DNA of 64,000 nt from Corylus avellana (lineage: Eukaryota; Streptophyta; Magnoliopsida; Fagales; Betulaceae), in assembly GCF_901000735.1 (NCBI RefSeq), contig NC_081542.1:10876259-10940258 (forward strand), read 5' to 3'. Of the stretch, positions 46,572 to 57,407 are shown piece by piece. The position numbers and the translations under genes were made by a program. The notes beneath the pieces were generated by a model that saw only the letters and a list, made by a program, of their open reading frames with translations, made no database searches and was not told the origin of the DNA. Within the stretch, counting starts at the first letter, position 1, and each line of letters opens with the position of its first letter.

Positions 46572-47918
46572 ATGGAGGATGTTTCGCGATCTGGGGATTG
46601 TGGTGTTGAATTGAGTGAGGAAGAGGAGAATTGTGAATTGATCTGTGGTGATCAATTGGAGAATGAAGAGGTGGATGCGCAGATGTTAATTGCTGCCCCA
46701 TCACCTGGCATTGAGGTGAATCTGGATGAGGCATTGGTTATTCATAACCAGGAATCCTCTGGTGTTAAGGTGGAGATTTCTGAAGGTGTTGTTGCGACTG
46801 CTGATGAACCTAAGAATTTAACTCAAGATTGGAGGCAATTATTTAGATCTAAGAAGTCTCTTGGCACGCTGCAGTATTTTGCTCCTTCTTGTGAGGATGG
46901 TAAGATTGTTGTGAAGCCTCCTAAGGAGGCTATTGAGGAAGGCATTCTAAAATGGTCACCTTCTTTGGTTGGTCAGTTTCTTGATAAACCTTTACCTTAC
47001 TATATTGTTAAGTGAATTGTGGAAAGCCTTTGGGCTCAATATGGTAAGGTGGAAGTTTTTCTATTGGAAAATGGTTTGTATTTGTTTCGATTTGCGGATG
47101 GAAAGACCAGGGATGAGGTTATGGAGGCTAAAATTTGGCATTTGGCAAATAAGCCTCTGATTTTGAGAAGGTGGACTCTACGCATGGAGCTTTTAAAACT
47201 CTCATCGTCCTTTGTTCCTATTTGGATTAAGCTACACAATTTACCTATTGAATTCTGAAATTCTACTTGCTTGAGTTAAATGGCTAGTGGTGTTGGCAAA
47301 CCTCTATGTGCTGACTTTGTTACTGAAGAGCAGCTTAGGATTGGTTATGCTAGAGTGTTGGTTAAAGTGAGCATTAATTCAGATTTTCCTAAAGAAGTTT
47401 AGATTGTTAGTGCTGATGGGAGTAAAGTTGCTGTAGGTATTGAATATCCATGGATTCTTGTTAAATGTAATAAGTGTAAACCTTTTGGTCGTTTGTCTCA
47501 TACCTGCACCAAAGTTGAGAAACAGGTTTGGATTCCAAAGAAGCCTGTTCCTGTTAAGCATACACAGGATGGATTTGGGACCAAGAAGGTTTCTGCGATT
47601 CTTGAAAGAACTGTTCCTAGTGTGGTGGATAAGGATAAATGCAATATTGTTAAATCTGTGAGGAAAACTCATGTTTCAAAGCCTTCTATTTGGGACAGTC
47701 AGAGGCATTGGACTAATTCTTTCTATTTGTTAGCTAGAGCTGATGGCAGGTATAAATCAGGTGAGGTGAGAGGTACTGGTCCTGTTTCTCAATCTCTTCA
47801 GAAGGTTATTGAGCATGCTTTGAATAAGGAGAGTGCAAATTTCTTGAAAGACAAAGGAAAAGGAAAAATGAGAGAGGATGAGGAGGTCCTGATGAGAGGT
47901 TTCTCTCCTATTGCATGA
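46572..47918 (+). pseudogene. LINE ORF1 (gag-like, CCHC knuckle), nonsense-disrupted
   Basis: One frame runs for 1347 nt without indels but with stops at 47013 (TGA), 47256 (TGA), 47277 (TAA) and 47400 (TAG). It starts MEDVSRSGDCG, holds the plant LINE gag motifs WSPSLVGQFLDKPLPYY and SGVGKPLCAD, and a CCHC-type knuckle, CNKCKPFGRLSHTC, in which the His position is Arg. It ends SPIA with a TGA that overlaps the ORF2 ATG (ATGA). Confidence 0.8.
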
Positions 47919-50900
47919 ATTTTCTGATATGGAATGTGAGGGGTTTGAATCATCCCTCTAAATAGAAAGAGGTAAAGAATATGATTAAGTTGCATAAGAT
48001 CAATCTTATTTGCTTGATTGAGACTAGGGTTGAGGAAAATAAAGCTGATAGAATCAGATCCCTTATTGTTTATGATTGGGATTTTGTTTTCAACTATAAT
48101 AAGCATTTTTTGGAAAGGATTTGGATATGTTGGAAGAAATCTGATTATGAAGTTTCTGTGCTTGATAAGTGTGATCAAAGTATTCATTGTCTCATTAAGT
48201 CCTTGAAGTCTAATATTTGTTGGTTCCATTCTTTTATTTATGGGGCTAACTCAGGAGTGGAGAAGAACTTTCTATGGACCAATTTAGGATCTATGAAAGT
48301 CAGGGTGGCTGATAACCCTTGGATGATCTGTGGGGACTTCAATGTTGTAAATTCTTTGGAGGAGAAATGAGGTGCTAATAGGTTAAACTCTTATATTGGA
48401 GTTTAGACAGTGTTTAAATGTTCTTAAGGTTTTCGACCTTAATTTCAGTGGTTGTTTTTACACTTGGACTAATAAGATTGAGGAACCTCGGTTTGTTGCT
48501 AGAAAGCTTGATAGAGTGTTGGCTAATAAGCATTGGATGAGTGTTTTTGGAAGAACTCTTGTGGACTTTCAGTCTGAAGGCATTTTAGATCACTCCCCTG
48601 CTATTATTACAGCAGGTTTTCTTCAAAGTTTTGGCCATAAACCTTTTAAATTCTACAACTATTGGTTGGAGCATAAAGGGTCTATGGATTGGGTGAGGGA
48701 AGGTTGGAATATTCAGGTTGATGGTTTTCCTATATTTTAGTTGTATGTGAAGCTTAGATCTGTCAAAGGGGTGTTGAAAAAACAAAATGTGGCTTGTTTT
48801 GGAAATCTGAAACATAAAGTTCTGCAGGCTCGGGATAATCTGGATTTAGCTCAAAGAGAGGTTATTACCTCTTTTGGCAGGACTGATTGTTTGCTTAAGG
48901 AAAAAGAGTGCCTTCATGCTTATGTTTCCATAACAAAAGCTGAAGAATCTTTTTTGAAGCAAAAAGCTAGGAATCAATGGCTGCAACTAGGTGACCAGAA
49001 TAATAGTTTCTTTCATAGATCCCTTAAAGTGCAGCATACAAAGAACACCATCACTCACTTGTGGGATGAGCAGGGCCACAAAGTAGATGATGTGGAGCAA
49101 ATAAAGTAGGTGGCTGAGAATTTCTACAAGAAATTGCTAGGTACTGATCAAATGATCTTTAATGAGTCCAAGGCAGCTCAAATAAGACATTTGATTCCAG
49201 TAACCATTCTTGCTGAAAAGACAGTTTTGTTAGACAAAGAAGTTACAGAAGAAGAGATTACAGAGACTTTGTTTCACATGAAAGCCAATAAGGCCCTTGG
49301 TCCTGATGGGTTTTCTACTGATTTTTTCAATGTTGCTTGGCCTATTGTTAGGCAGGAAGTGGTAGCTGCGATTCAGAGTTTTTTTCTCTCTGGTTCCTAA
49401 GAAGATTAACCCTTCTGCTATGGGGGTTTCAGACCAATAGCTTGCTATAATGTCATTTACAAATGCATTACAAAGATTATTGCAAACAGGATGCTGCCCT
49501 TTTTGGGAGATTTGGTGAGTATGAATCAATCAGCCTTTATTCCATCTACAAGTATTTCTGAAAATGTCCTGTTGGCTCAGGAACTTGTTAGAAATTATCA
49601 TAAGGGTAAGAGGAATCCTAGATGCACCTTGAAGGTTGACCTCATGAAAGCTTATGATTCAATCAATTGGGAGTTCATGATTCATTGTCTTCATTGTTTT
49701 GGTTTTCCATAGAAGTTTTTGAATTGGATCAGGGAATGCATTACCTCTCCTAGGTTTTTTGTTTGTTTGAATGGGACTTTGGTTGGCTATTTTGAAGGAA
49801 AAATGGGTCTAAGGCAGGGGGATCCTTTGTCTCCTTATTTGTTTGTCCTAGTTATGGAAGTTTTTTCTAGGATCATGGCTGAATCTACTGCTACTACTTC
49901 AAGTTTCAAGTTTCACCCCAAATGCTTGAAAATGAAGCTTACTCATCTTTGTTTTGCTGATGATTTGCTTATATTTTATGAAGCCAGTTTGAGGTCTATT
50001 AAAGTCATTAAAGATGCTTTGGCTGAGTTTAAGGAGTTGTCTGGCTTGAAGGCCAATCCTTCAAAAAGTTCTTTTCTGTCCTAGTATTTCAGATAGGGTT
50101 AAGCTTAATTTATTGAATGATTTGCAGATGAAGGAGGGTGTTCTCCCTATGAGAAACCTTGGGGTTCCCTTAATATCTTCTAAGCTCTCTTTTACTAATT
50201 GTGCTGTGCTTTTGGATAAAATTACTGCTAGAATTGATTCTTGGTTATCCAGGAATCTCTCTTATGTAGGCAGGCTTCAGTTGTTGTTGTCTATTTTGTA
50301 CAGTCTACAAGTTTATTGGATAGGTATTTTCATTCTCCCCCATAAAATTATAAAGGCTATAGAGCAGAAATTTAATCGGTTTTTGTGGAATGCAAAGTCT
50401 GTTGAGGCTGCAAAAGCAAAAATGGCTTGGTCTGATGTTTGTTTTCCTAAGAAAGAGGGTGGTTTGGGGTTGAAAAATATTGATGTCTGGAATAAAACCT
50501 CTATGCCTAGGCACATTTGGAGTTTGTTTGCAAGGCCAGGATCTTTTTGGGTGGCCTGGATTAAGGAAAAAACTTTGAAACAAAAGAGTTTCTGGAGTGT
50601 TAGTATTCCTCATAATTGCTCTTGGTGTTGGAGGAAGCTACTCAGGTTGAGGGATACTGTAAAGAAGTTTTTGAGATTTGAAGTTGGATATGGGAAAAAT
50701 ATCCATCTTTGGTTGGGTTTGTGGCACCCTGCTGGCATTCTTTTTGAGAAGTATGGCTTTAGAGTTGTTTATGATGCCCAAAGTAGTGTGGATGCAAAAC
50801 TATCTTCTATTATTCACAATGGAGATTGGTTTTGGAGGTCTGCTAGGTCTGAAGCTTTGGTGGATATTCAAACTCGACTTGCTGAAATCAGTTTGGGATC

Positions 50901-51455
50901 TTATGATAAACCCATATGGACTGCTTCTAGGAAAGGAGTATATGTTAGTTATGATACTTGGGAGGCTCTTAGGGAAAAGAGAGATCAAGTTGAGTGGCGG
51001 AAGGATAGGTTGGTTACAGGAGAAAGGTTGCTGAGTTGGGGTTATAAAGGAGATGTCAATTGCTCTTTCTGCAGAAATCAAATGGAGAACCACAACCATC
51101 TATTTTTTGAATGTAGTTTCTACCATAGAGTATAGAAGTTTTGTATAACTGATGCAAAGTGGCTAACCCTCCTATTATTTGGGAGGATATCATACAATAG
51201 GGATGTGATTCTTGGAGGTGCAATACTCTTAAAGGCTTGTTGTGTCGGCTAGGTTTTGGTTCTACAGTGTACAACATTTGGAGAACTAAAAATGAAATTA
51301 AACATGTAGGACTCCCAAGGACAGAAGAGCAAATTTTGAAGCAAATTTTATGGGAAGTTCGTTCAAGAGTTGCTGGGAAAGGAAATTTTCCAAAGACTAG
51401 GGAGAATTTGGTGCTCTGTTCCTTATGGAACCTGCCTGCAAGTATACTTTGTTGA
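47915..51455 (+). pseudogene. LINE ORF2 (AP endonuclease, reverse transcriptase, zf-RVT), disrupted
   Basis: Begins MNFLIWNVRGLNHP, the usual plant L1 endonuclease start. Endonuclease motifs LIETRVEENK and WMICGDFNVV follow. RT motifs are KALGPDGFSTDFF, MNQSAFIPSTSI, LKVDLMKAYDSINW, GLRQGDPLSPYLFVLVME and the catalytic FADDLLIF at 49953. The zinc-finger motif CSFCRNQMENHNHLFFEC is at about 51061-51114. Stops at 47963, 48368, 48738, 49107, 49398, 49710 and 50082 and frame changes near 48380 and 50085-50113 disrupt it. A short deletion near 49400-49440 removes residues before the PIACYNV region. Confidence 0.85.
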
Positions 51456-51939
51456 TGCAAGTTACTGCAGGTTTCTGACCTTGCCTGCAACTTACTTTGT
51501 TGATGAAAGTTTGGTTTGTCTAGTCTTTTGTAAGGGCTTGGTTTAGCTTGTTTCTGGGTTGCTGTTGGTGTTTTGCAGCTTGTGTTTTTTGTTTAGTGTG
51601 GTTCTGGTTTTTGGCCTCTGCGTAGGTTGTTTTCAACCTGCTTTGCCAGATTTGTTTTAGGTGTTGATGTGTAAAGTGTAATTGGTTTTTGTTTTGATCT
51701 ATAAGGTTGCTTATTCATCAAAAATATATATATATATTGAGAATAAATATTGCAGAAAGGAAGACTATTCTTGAAGAGAAAACCACTACTTCCATGCATG
51801 TGTTCTAAAAAAATGAGTCAGAAAACGGAATGTGACATTCCTCTTTGAGAAGAGGGGATTTAAGGGTGGAGCTTGTACGTGGCAGTAGGGTTGTCTTCTT
51901 CTATTGGATTTATCGAAATGTTCAACACTCTCCATGTTC

Positions 51940-52306
51940 CGGCCGGATGGAGGTGGCCAGGCCACCCCATGGCCAAAGGGGTGGCCACTGGCCCACTAGC
52001 CAGCCATCCCCCAAATGGCCAAAGGGCTTTTTTTTTCTTTTTCTTTTTTTTTTTTTTTTTTTTTTTAATGTTTTTAATTAAAAAAAAATATATTTTTTTT
52101 AATTAGGTATATGGACATATGTCGATTTTTTAATGGTGCTGACGTGGTTTTCCGTCAAATTTTGGACAGAATTTATATAGAGGTATCATCTCCGTCTTTA
52201 TGTATACCCAAGGTACCTCCTGTGATACAAACTAAACTCTAGGGGGCAAAAAATAAAGTTGTTAAACCACATGGAGAAAAATGGTATTTAACCCTTGTTA
52301 TTATTT
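51940..52306 (-). repeat. Right arm of the large inverted MITE pair
   Basis: The inverse complement begins GGGTTAAATACCATTTTTCTC and follows the left arm (45857-46260) closely through the GTATACATAAAGACGGAGAT region. It also has a GGCCACCCC core at its inner end. Confidence 0.7.
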
Positions 52307-52364
52307 AAATATTATTTCTAAAAAAATTCATTTATTCTTTATTGATAGTTGTTATTGACCATTA

Positions 52365-53062
52365 ATCAAATAACCAAGTAATCGCATAACCGAAAATAAC
52401 TGCAAGATAATTGAATAACTACCTAAGCCGGTTACGGTTATTAGTTATAGGCATTTAGAAAACCGGGTTAATAACTGGGCAACTGGGTAATCGGTTTTTT
52501 CTTTTTCTTTTTTATTATATATATGAACATTTTAATATCTATAATTGTAATCTAATAGTTCTTAATCGGTGGAATGCAACTTTTACATGTTGTTGCAACA
52601 CTGGCTTTGGAGCAAATCTCTATGGCTTTGGAGGATGTAATGGTGAGTTTTCGTAGCACTACTCTATTTATCTCTTTAATTTTTCTTTTCTTTTTGTTTA
52701 TGTGTTAAGTAAATAGTTCATTTTGGTAGATCTCATTCTGAAATTTAGTTTGACAAAGGGAAAATTTGTATACTTAATTTCTCTTTTGTATTTGTTTTTC
52801 TTTCCTATTTTATATTTATCAAATATTTATACTTAATATCTTACAAATATTTTCTCATTTGAATTAATAAATTTGAAGTTTTATATTAAAGAAAGAAATG
52901 ATGAAGTTATTTATGAAAACCGGTCTATATATAACCGCTCTTCAATAACTGCATAACCATCGGTTGCGGTTGCCATTATTTAAAATTGAATAAGCCCCTA
53001 AACTAGTTGTGGTTGCGGTTATAAAGAAATAATTGTAACCGTAACCGGTTGTACACCCCTTA
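52365..53062. mobile_element. Probable hAT-like element rich in AACCGG words
   Basis: Both ends carry clusters of GGTTACGGTTA and AACCGG words around an AT-rich centre, and the right end reads TTGTACACCCCTTA. This is the same architecture as 44562-45720. The left boundary and TSD were not defined. Confidence 0.4.
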
Positions 53063-53340
53063 TAGCATGTGAAAGCTACTAGTAAATTTGGGTGAAAAAT
53101 TACTCGCATCCAACTAACTATTTTAACAAAAAAAATTTGTTGAGCTGTTATAGTCTCCACCAAATTGATGAACACTCTACTGTAAAAAATAATAATAATA
53201 AAAAAAAAAAACATTTTTTAATTATTTTACACTCTCCCTTCTCTCAATATTTCTTTTTTTATGCTCTCTTTTCTCCTCTCTCATATTCTCTCTTTCATTC
53301 TCTCCTCTAAAACATACTCTCGCTCTTTACACAAAGTTTT

Positions 53341-53575
53341 AAAAATATGAACATTAGAAAGATAAATTTTAACAAATATGACCAATATAAAAATACGAAT
53401 TTTTAAATCATATGACAATTAGAAAAAGACAAATTTTTAAAAGCATAATTGTTAGGAAAATATGAATTTTTAAAAATATGACCGCAGAGAAGAGGAAAGA
53501 TTTTAAAAACATGACCGTCAAGAAAAGACAATTTTCAAAAAATATGATTGTTGGAAAAAAAGAATAAAGAAATCC
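53341..53575. repeat. 33-bp minisatellite, about 7 units
   Basis: Units based on ATATGACCGTTAGAAAAGAC followed by AATTTTTAA. Unit starts at 53347, 53378, 53412, 53445, 53478, 53511 and 53544 give a 33-bp period (31 and 34 in the first two). Confidence 0.85.
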
Positions 53576-54505
53576 TTGAGAAAGAATATTTAAATGGAAT
53601 ATTAAAATTTGATAATTAAAATAGAGAGTGAGATGTAAGAGCTTTGAAAAATGGGTACCTAAAAAATAAAGATTTTTTAGGTAAAATGGATAGGAAATTT
53701 GCCGAGCCAAATGTAAATACTCTAAAATTGTGATTAAAAAAAATAGATAGTCTCGTATTGGATTGTTGGATTTTCATAAAAAAAATACTTATGAATGCTA
53801 AGTCTTACAACATTAAAGGTGAGACTAGACTTTATAAGTGATTATAAAGAGTTCTAAATGTAATTTCGTCTAATCCTTTTCTAGTAATAGTACAGTTGTG
53901 ACTAGCAATTTTCTTGAGTCGAAGATTATGTACCCATAGGATTAATACATGCGACAATCAAATTTGAAAAAGCTATTGGCTTGCCTTTAGAAACACGCAA
54001 TACACACTATGGTCCTAGCTTTTTTTCTCATATATTATTGCCTTCCTTTTGCTGTTTGCTTCAACTAAGTTAGTGCTATGGCATAATCTTATATTCTTGG
54101 TCACTTAGGCATTTTAACAAACATGGTTACGCTAACACAATGTGTAATATATCACTTAATTACGTGAAATTATTTTTAAAATTAATAATCGGTTTATAAA
54201 CCATGAGGCTTAGCAATATGATAAATTTATTAAAGAGTATATACATATGCCCTCATGCACTAGTGTTTCACAAAAGGTGTTGCAAGAGTTTTAAAATTTT
54301 AGGGTTCGGGGAATATTGGTCAATCGATCTCACCATTGATCAATTGATGCACTTGACACATTTATTAATCGATAACTAAATTGAATGGTCGATGCCCACA
54401 TACATGGTTTTAAGAGAAAATTGTAGACCATGTTGCGTTGGATGGCTCTATTTAAGGACTCAGGATAAACTTTAGGTTCTATTTCGCCCATTTTAGAGAC
54501 ACAAC
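53576..54505. other. No gene recognised
   Basis: AT-rich intergenic DNA without coding signal. Confidence 0.5.
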
Positions 54506-54720
54506 TATAACACCCCGGTTCCATATTAGGAGGATGAGTAGCCTACATAGAGTATTAGATAGTTTATAAAGATATTCATGAGTACTAAGTCCTACATTGT
54601 TTACTTACTATGTGAAATTAAACTTTTATAAGTGATTTTAGAGAAACTTCAAAATAACTAGTCTTTTTGGGGTGATAGAGCAAATGTGATTAATGCATGA
54701 TGTCACCCTAATAAGGACAT
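54506..54720 (+). repeat. Dispersed repeat with TGTAAC-like start (copy 2)
   Basis: TATAACACCCCGGTTCCATA through GCTAAGTCC-type and ACTAGTCTTTTTGGGGTGATAG. Related to copies at 16453-16660 (opposite strand) and 54738-54945. Confidence 0.6.
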
Positions 54721-54737
54721 CAGGGGTTTAAGGGGTG

Positions 54738-54945
54738 AGTTTGCAACATTTCAGTCCCATATTGGGAAGATGAGTAAGCCATATAAAGTGAGTGGTATAA
54801 AGATATTCATAGGTGCTAAGTTTCATATTGCTTACTTACTATGTGAAGTTAGGCTTTATAAGTGATTTTAAGAAAGCTCCAAATTAACTAGTCCTTTTGG
54901 GATGATAGCATAGATATGGTTAGTGCTTTTTCGTAAGTTGTTACA
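54738..54945 (+). repeat. Dispersed repeat with GTTACA end (copy 3)
   Basis: TTGCAACATTTCAGTCCCATA through ACTAGTCCTTTTGGGATGATAG to AAGTTGTTACA. In direct tandem with copy 2. Confidence 0.6.
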
Positions 54946-54966
54946 CTAACCCTAGAGAGAAATGAG

Positions 54967-54970
<4 letters not shown>

Positions 54971-55028
<58 letters not shown>
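54971..55028. repeat. (TA)29 microsatellite
   Basis: 58 bases of uninterrupted TA. Confidence 0.98.
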
Positions 55029-55031
<3 letters not shown>

Positions 55032-55838
55032 GTTTCTTTAAGGTTTTGCTTAGATAGCTTCTACTATTGTGGTAATGAGCAAAACCCAATCTCAAACTCT
55101 GTTTTTATGCACGATTTCATTGTGTATTGTCGTATCTAATTATGCTTAGTTATTTTTTCTAATCACTTGAGTTTAAATGTGTGTTTTTATTTTAAGAAAG
55201 CATATTGATGCATGAAAACTATAGACTTTAAAAATTTGTTTTCTTTTAAATGAGAAACAATATTAAAACACATATCATTCCACGCGTTAATGCACTTATC
55301 TCAGATTATTAGCAAGTGGAATATTGTATGTCTTTTAATGATGCTCATAAACCATGCTTGTGTTTAAAACATTATAACAAGATGGATAATGCTTAATTGT
55401 TAGGTTTTCTTGGACTGATTATGAGTCTTGGTTAAGCTTGAGATTAGGTTTTGTTAGAAGTTTTTAGTGATTATTGGATTCTGGGCAACATCGATTGATC
55501 GACTCCCAAAGTTTGAACGATTGATGAAGGCAAGAAGGGTGATAGTAGGGTTTTTAATGCATAATTAGGGTTTTAAACACATGATAGGGTTTCTAGTGTT
55601 GTATATGCCTAATAGTAGAATATGATTCACAGTAACGTAAAGTTAATATTTTAAGATGTTCAAGATTGAGAATGAGCGTTTGAGGTAATTAAATAATTAT
55701 GGAACATTTTAACGGTTTTTATCATGCAATATGTTATTAAACTGAGCATTTTTTAAATGCATGTTATCAAATAATTATGCTGTGAGCCTAATGATCTCAA
55801 CAAACATTTATAATCACATTGAGATTGATATTTATTTA
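55029..55838. other. No gene recognised
   Basis: AT-rich DNA without coding signal. Confidence 0.5.
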
Positions 55839-56637
55839 TGTTGGAGCATTTTTGGGGACAAGAATTCGCTACCACAATAGTCGCTTTCGTGGTTAAGCTG
55901 AGATGAGGGAACCCCAATAGGATAATAGCGTGTATGCAAAACAATGAAGACGTCAGAGAACATGACCTTGACCGGAGCCGAAGGTATTCTAATACTTTTG
56001 GAGTGAAGTGGAGATGGAGAGATCATCTATTGTTCTTAAGAGAACAAAGGGTAGAAACTATCAAAGGGAGAGGCCCTGAGAGACCTTCTTCGTGTTTATA
56101 AGAGGAAGAGTTCGAGGTTCCCATCTTGGGCCTTGTGGCATTGTCCCTCTTATTTATACAAGTTGATTTGATTGGTGGAGGGGTCCACATTTTCTTGATC
56201 TGCGAGTCGAGACTCGCAAGGTGCTTAGGTTGCGGTTGCGAGCCGTGTTGTGTCGTCAGTACGGAGCATGTCACCCTGACGCAGGATGGCTCTAGGTATG
56301 GTGACAAGATGGATGTTCAGAGCTTGTTGATGGCGTGTCACTCCTATAAGATCTGTTGCAGTGCTCTGTATTGACGACACATCACAACTTGTAGATATAG
56401 GCTCAAGATTGGTGTGCCGAGTGGGTCCTCGTAGTCGAGAGGCAACTCGGGACCCTCTTTTGCGAAGTGGTTAGGGTCAATTGTGAGTGGCTTGCAGAGG
56501 GGCTGTAGGCGACCTGCAAGGTGCAACATGGGCCTTTGGGCCATATTTTGTGCAAATAAAAGCCTTTTCATCGGATTGACTTGAGAGGCTAGTAATTCCC
56601 CTTAACAGGCCTCGGTGGGATTTTTCACGTCCTAACA
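55839..56637 (+). mobile_element. Probable solo LTR
   Basis: A 799-bp block begins TGTTGGAGC and ends GTCCTAACA (TG..CA with inverted TGTT/AACA ends). Flanks are ATTTA and ATCTA, a 5-bp target duplication with one mismatch. Inside, a plus-strand TATA-type CTTATTTATACAAG at about 56147 and AATAAAAG at about 56557 fit promoter and polyadenylation signals of an LTR. No internal retrotransposon coding sequence follows, so a solo LTR is likely. Confidence 0.65.
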
Positions 56638-57407
56638 ATCTATTAATTTCTTACTTAAAAAATAAAATTATAATTTTACAAGGGCTTCATAAAAAATATA
56701 GACAAAATTCATATGAAATTGAAAGAAAAGATTAATTGAATACAAAAAGCTCACTATAAGAAGTTTTTTCTTTTTTTTTTTTGTTTTAATTCCACTATAA
56801 GAAGATTTAAGATAACCTTTTTGATCCTAGATATCAATTTGATACACGTCTAAATCTTAAGGATCGTTTAATAATTTTTCCTTCATACATTAAATTAAGT
56901 TCAAGTATAAGAAAACTATATGGATTGTATTGAAGGTTGGCTATGAAATATGTTATGAGGTATATAGTTGGTGTATAATTGTTTATTGAACAAGTCAAGC
57001 CTAATGGCAACAACGAATGTGATCCTAACCCTCCATCATGAGTTTGAGATTATTTACTTAACAATCCGGTCGTTGAAAGTCTAGGAGCCAACCCGACCCG
57101 AACACCAACTTAGAACCACATATCTCTCTGTGCAACCCATCAGAAGAAGGATGAAGGTAAGGGTTTTTCATTAGTAGCTAGTTAGATATGAATAATGTAA
57201 AGCAGATTACTCCTCAACACACTTTGAATAATAATACAATCAACTTGACCAAAATCTGCACAAACCCACAAGTTTTTCATGTTGCTACAGATTCAAAGAA
57301 TATGCAAATTGCATACCTAATGTATATCTCATGTTCAACATATTCACATTTTTTCTACTCTGAACAAACTCCTGCTATAATAGAAAGGGAGATAGATGCA
57401 TCAGAAA
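56638..57407. other. 3' flank of the GCP2 gene
   Basis: No other gene recognised. The right part (about 57180-57407) is probably the 3' UTR of the minus-strand GCP2 gene. Confidence 0.5.

Larger units (their letters stand above)
46325..51740 (+). mobile_element. L1-type LINE, inactivated but nearly full length
   Basis: Contains in order a gag-like ORF1 (46572-47918), an ORF2 with endonuclease, reverse transcriptase and zf-RVT domains (47915-about 51455), and a 3' region ending in ATTCATCAAAAATATATATATAT. Several stops and frameshifts make it dead. It lies between the two inverted MITE arms. Ends are approximate and no TSD was found. Confidence 0.82.

Noticed and set aside
53408..53710. 100-codon minus-strand open frame
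   Set aside because: It is generated by the 33-bp minisatellite and has only hydrophobic low-complexity content.
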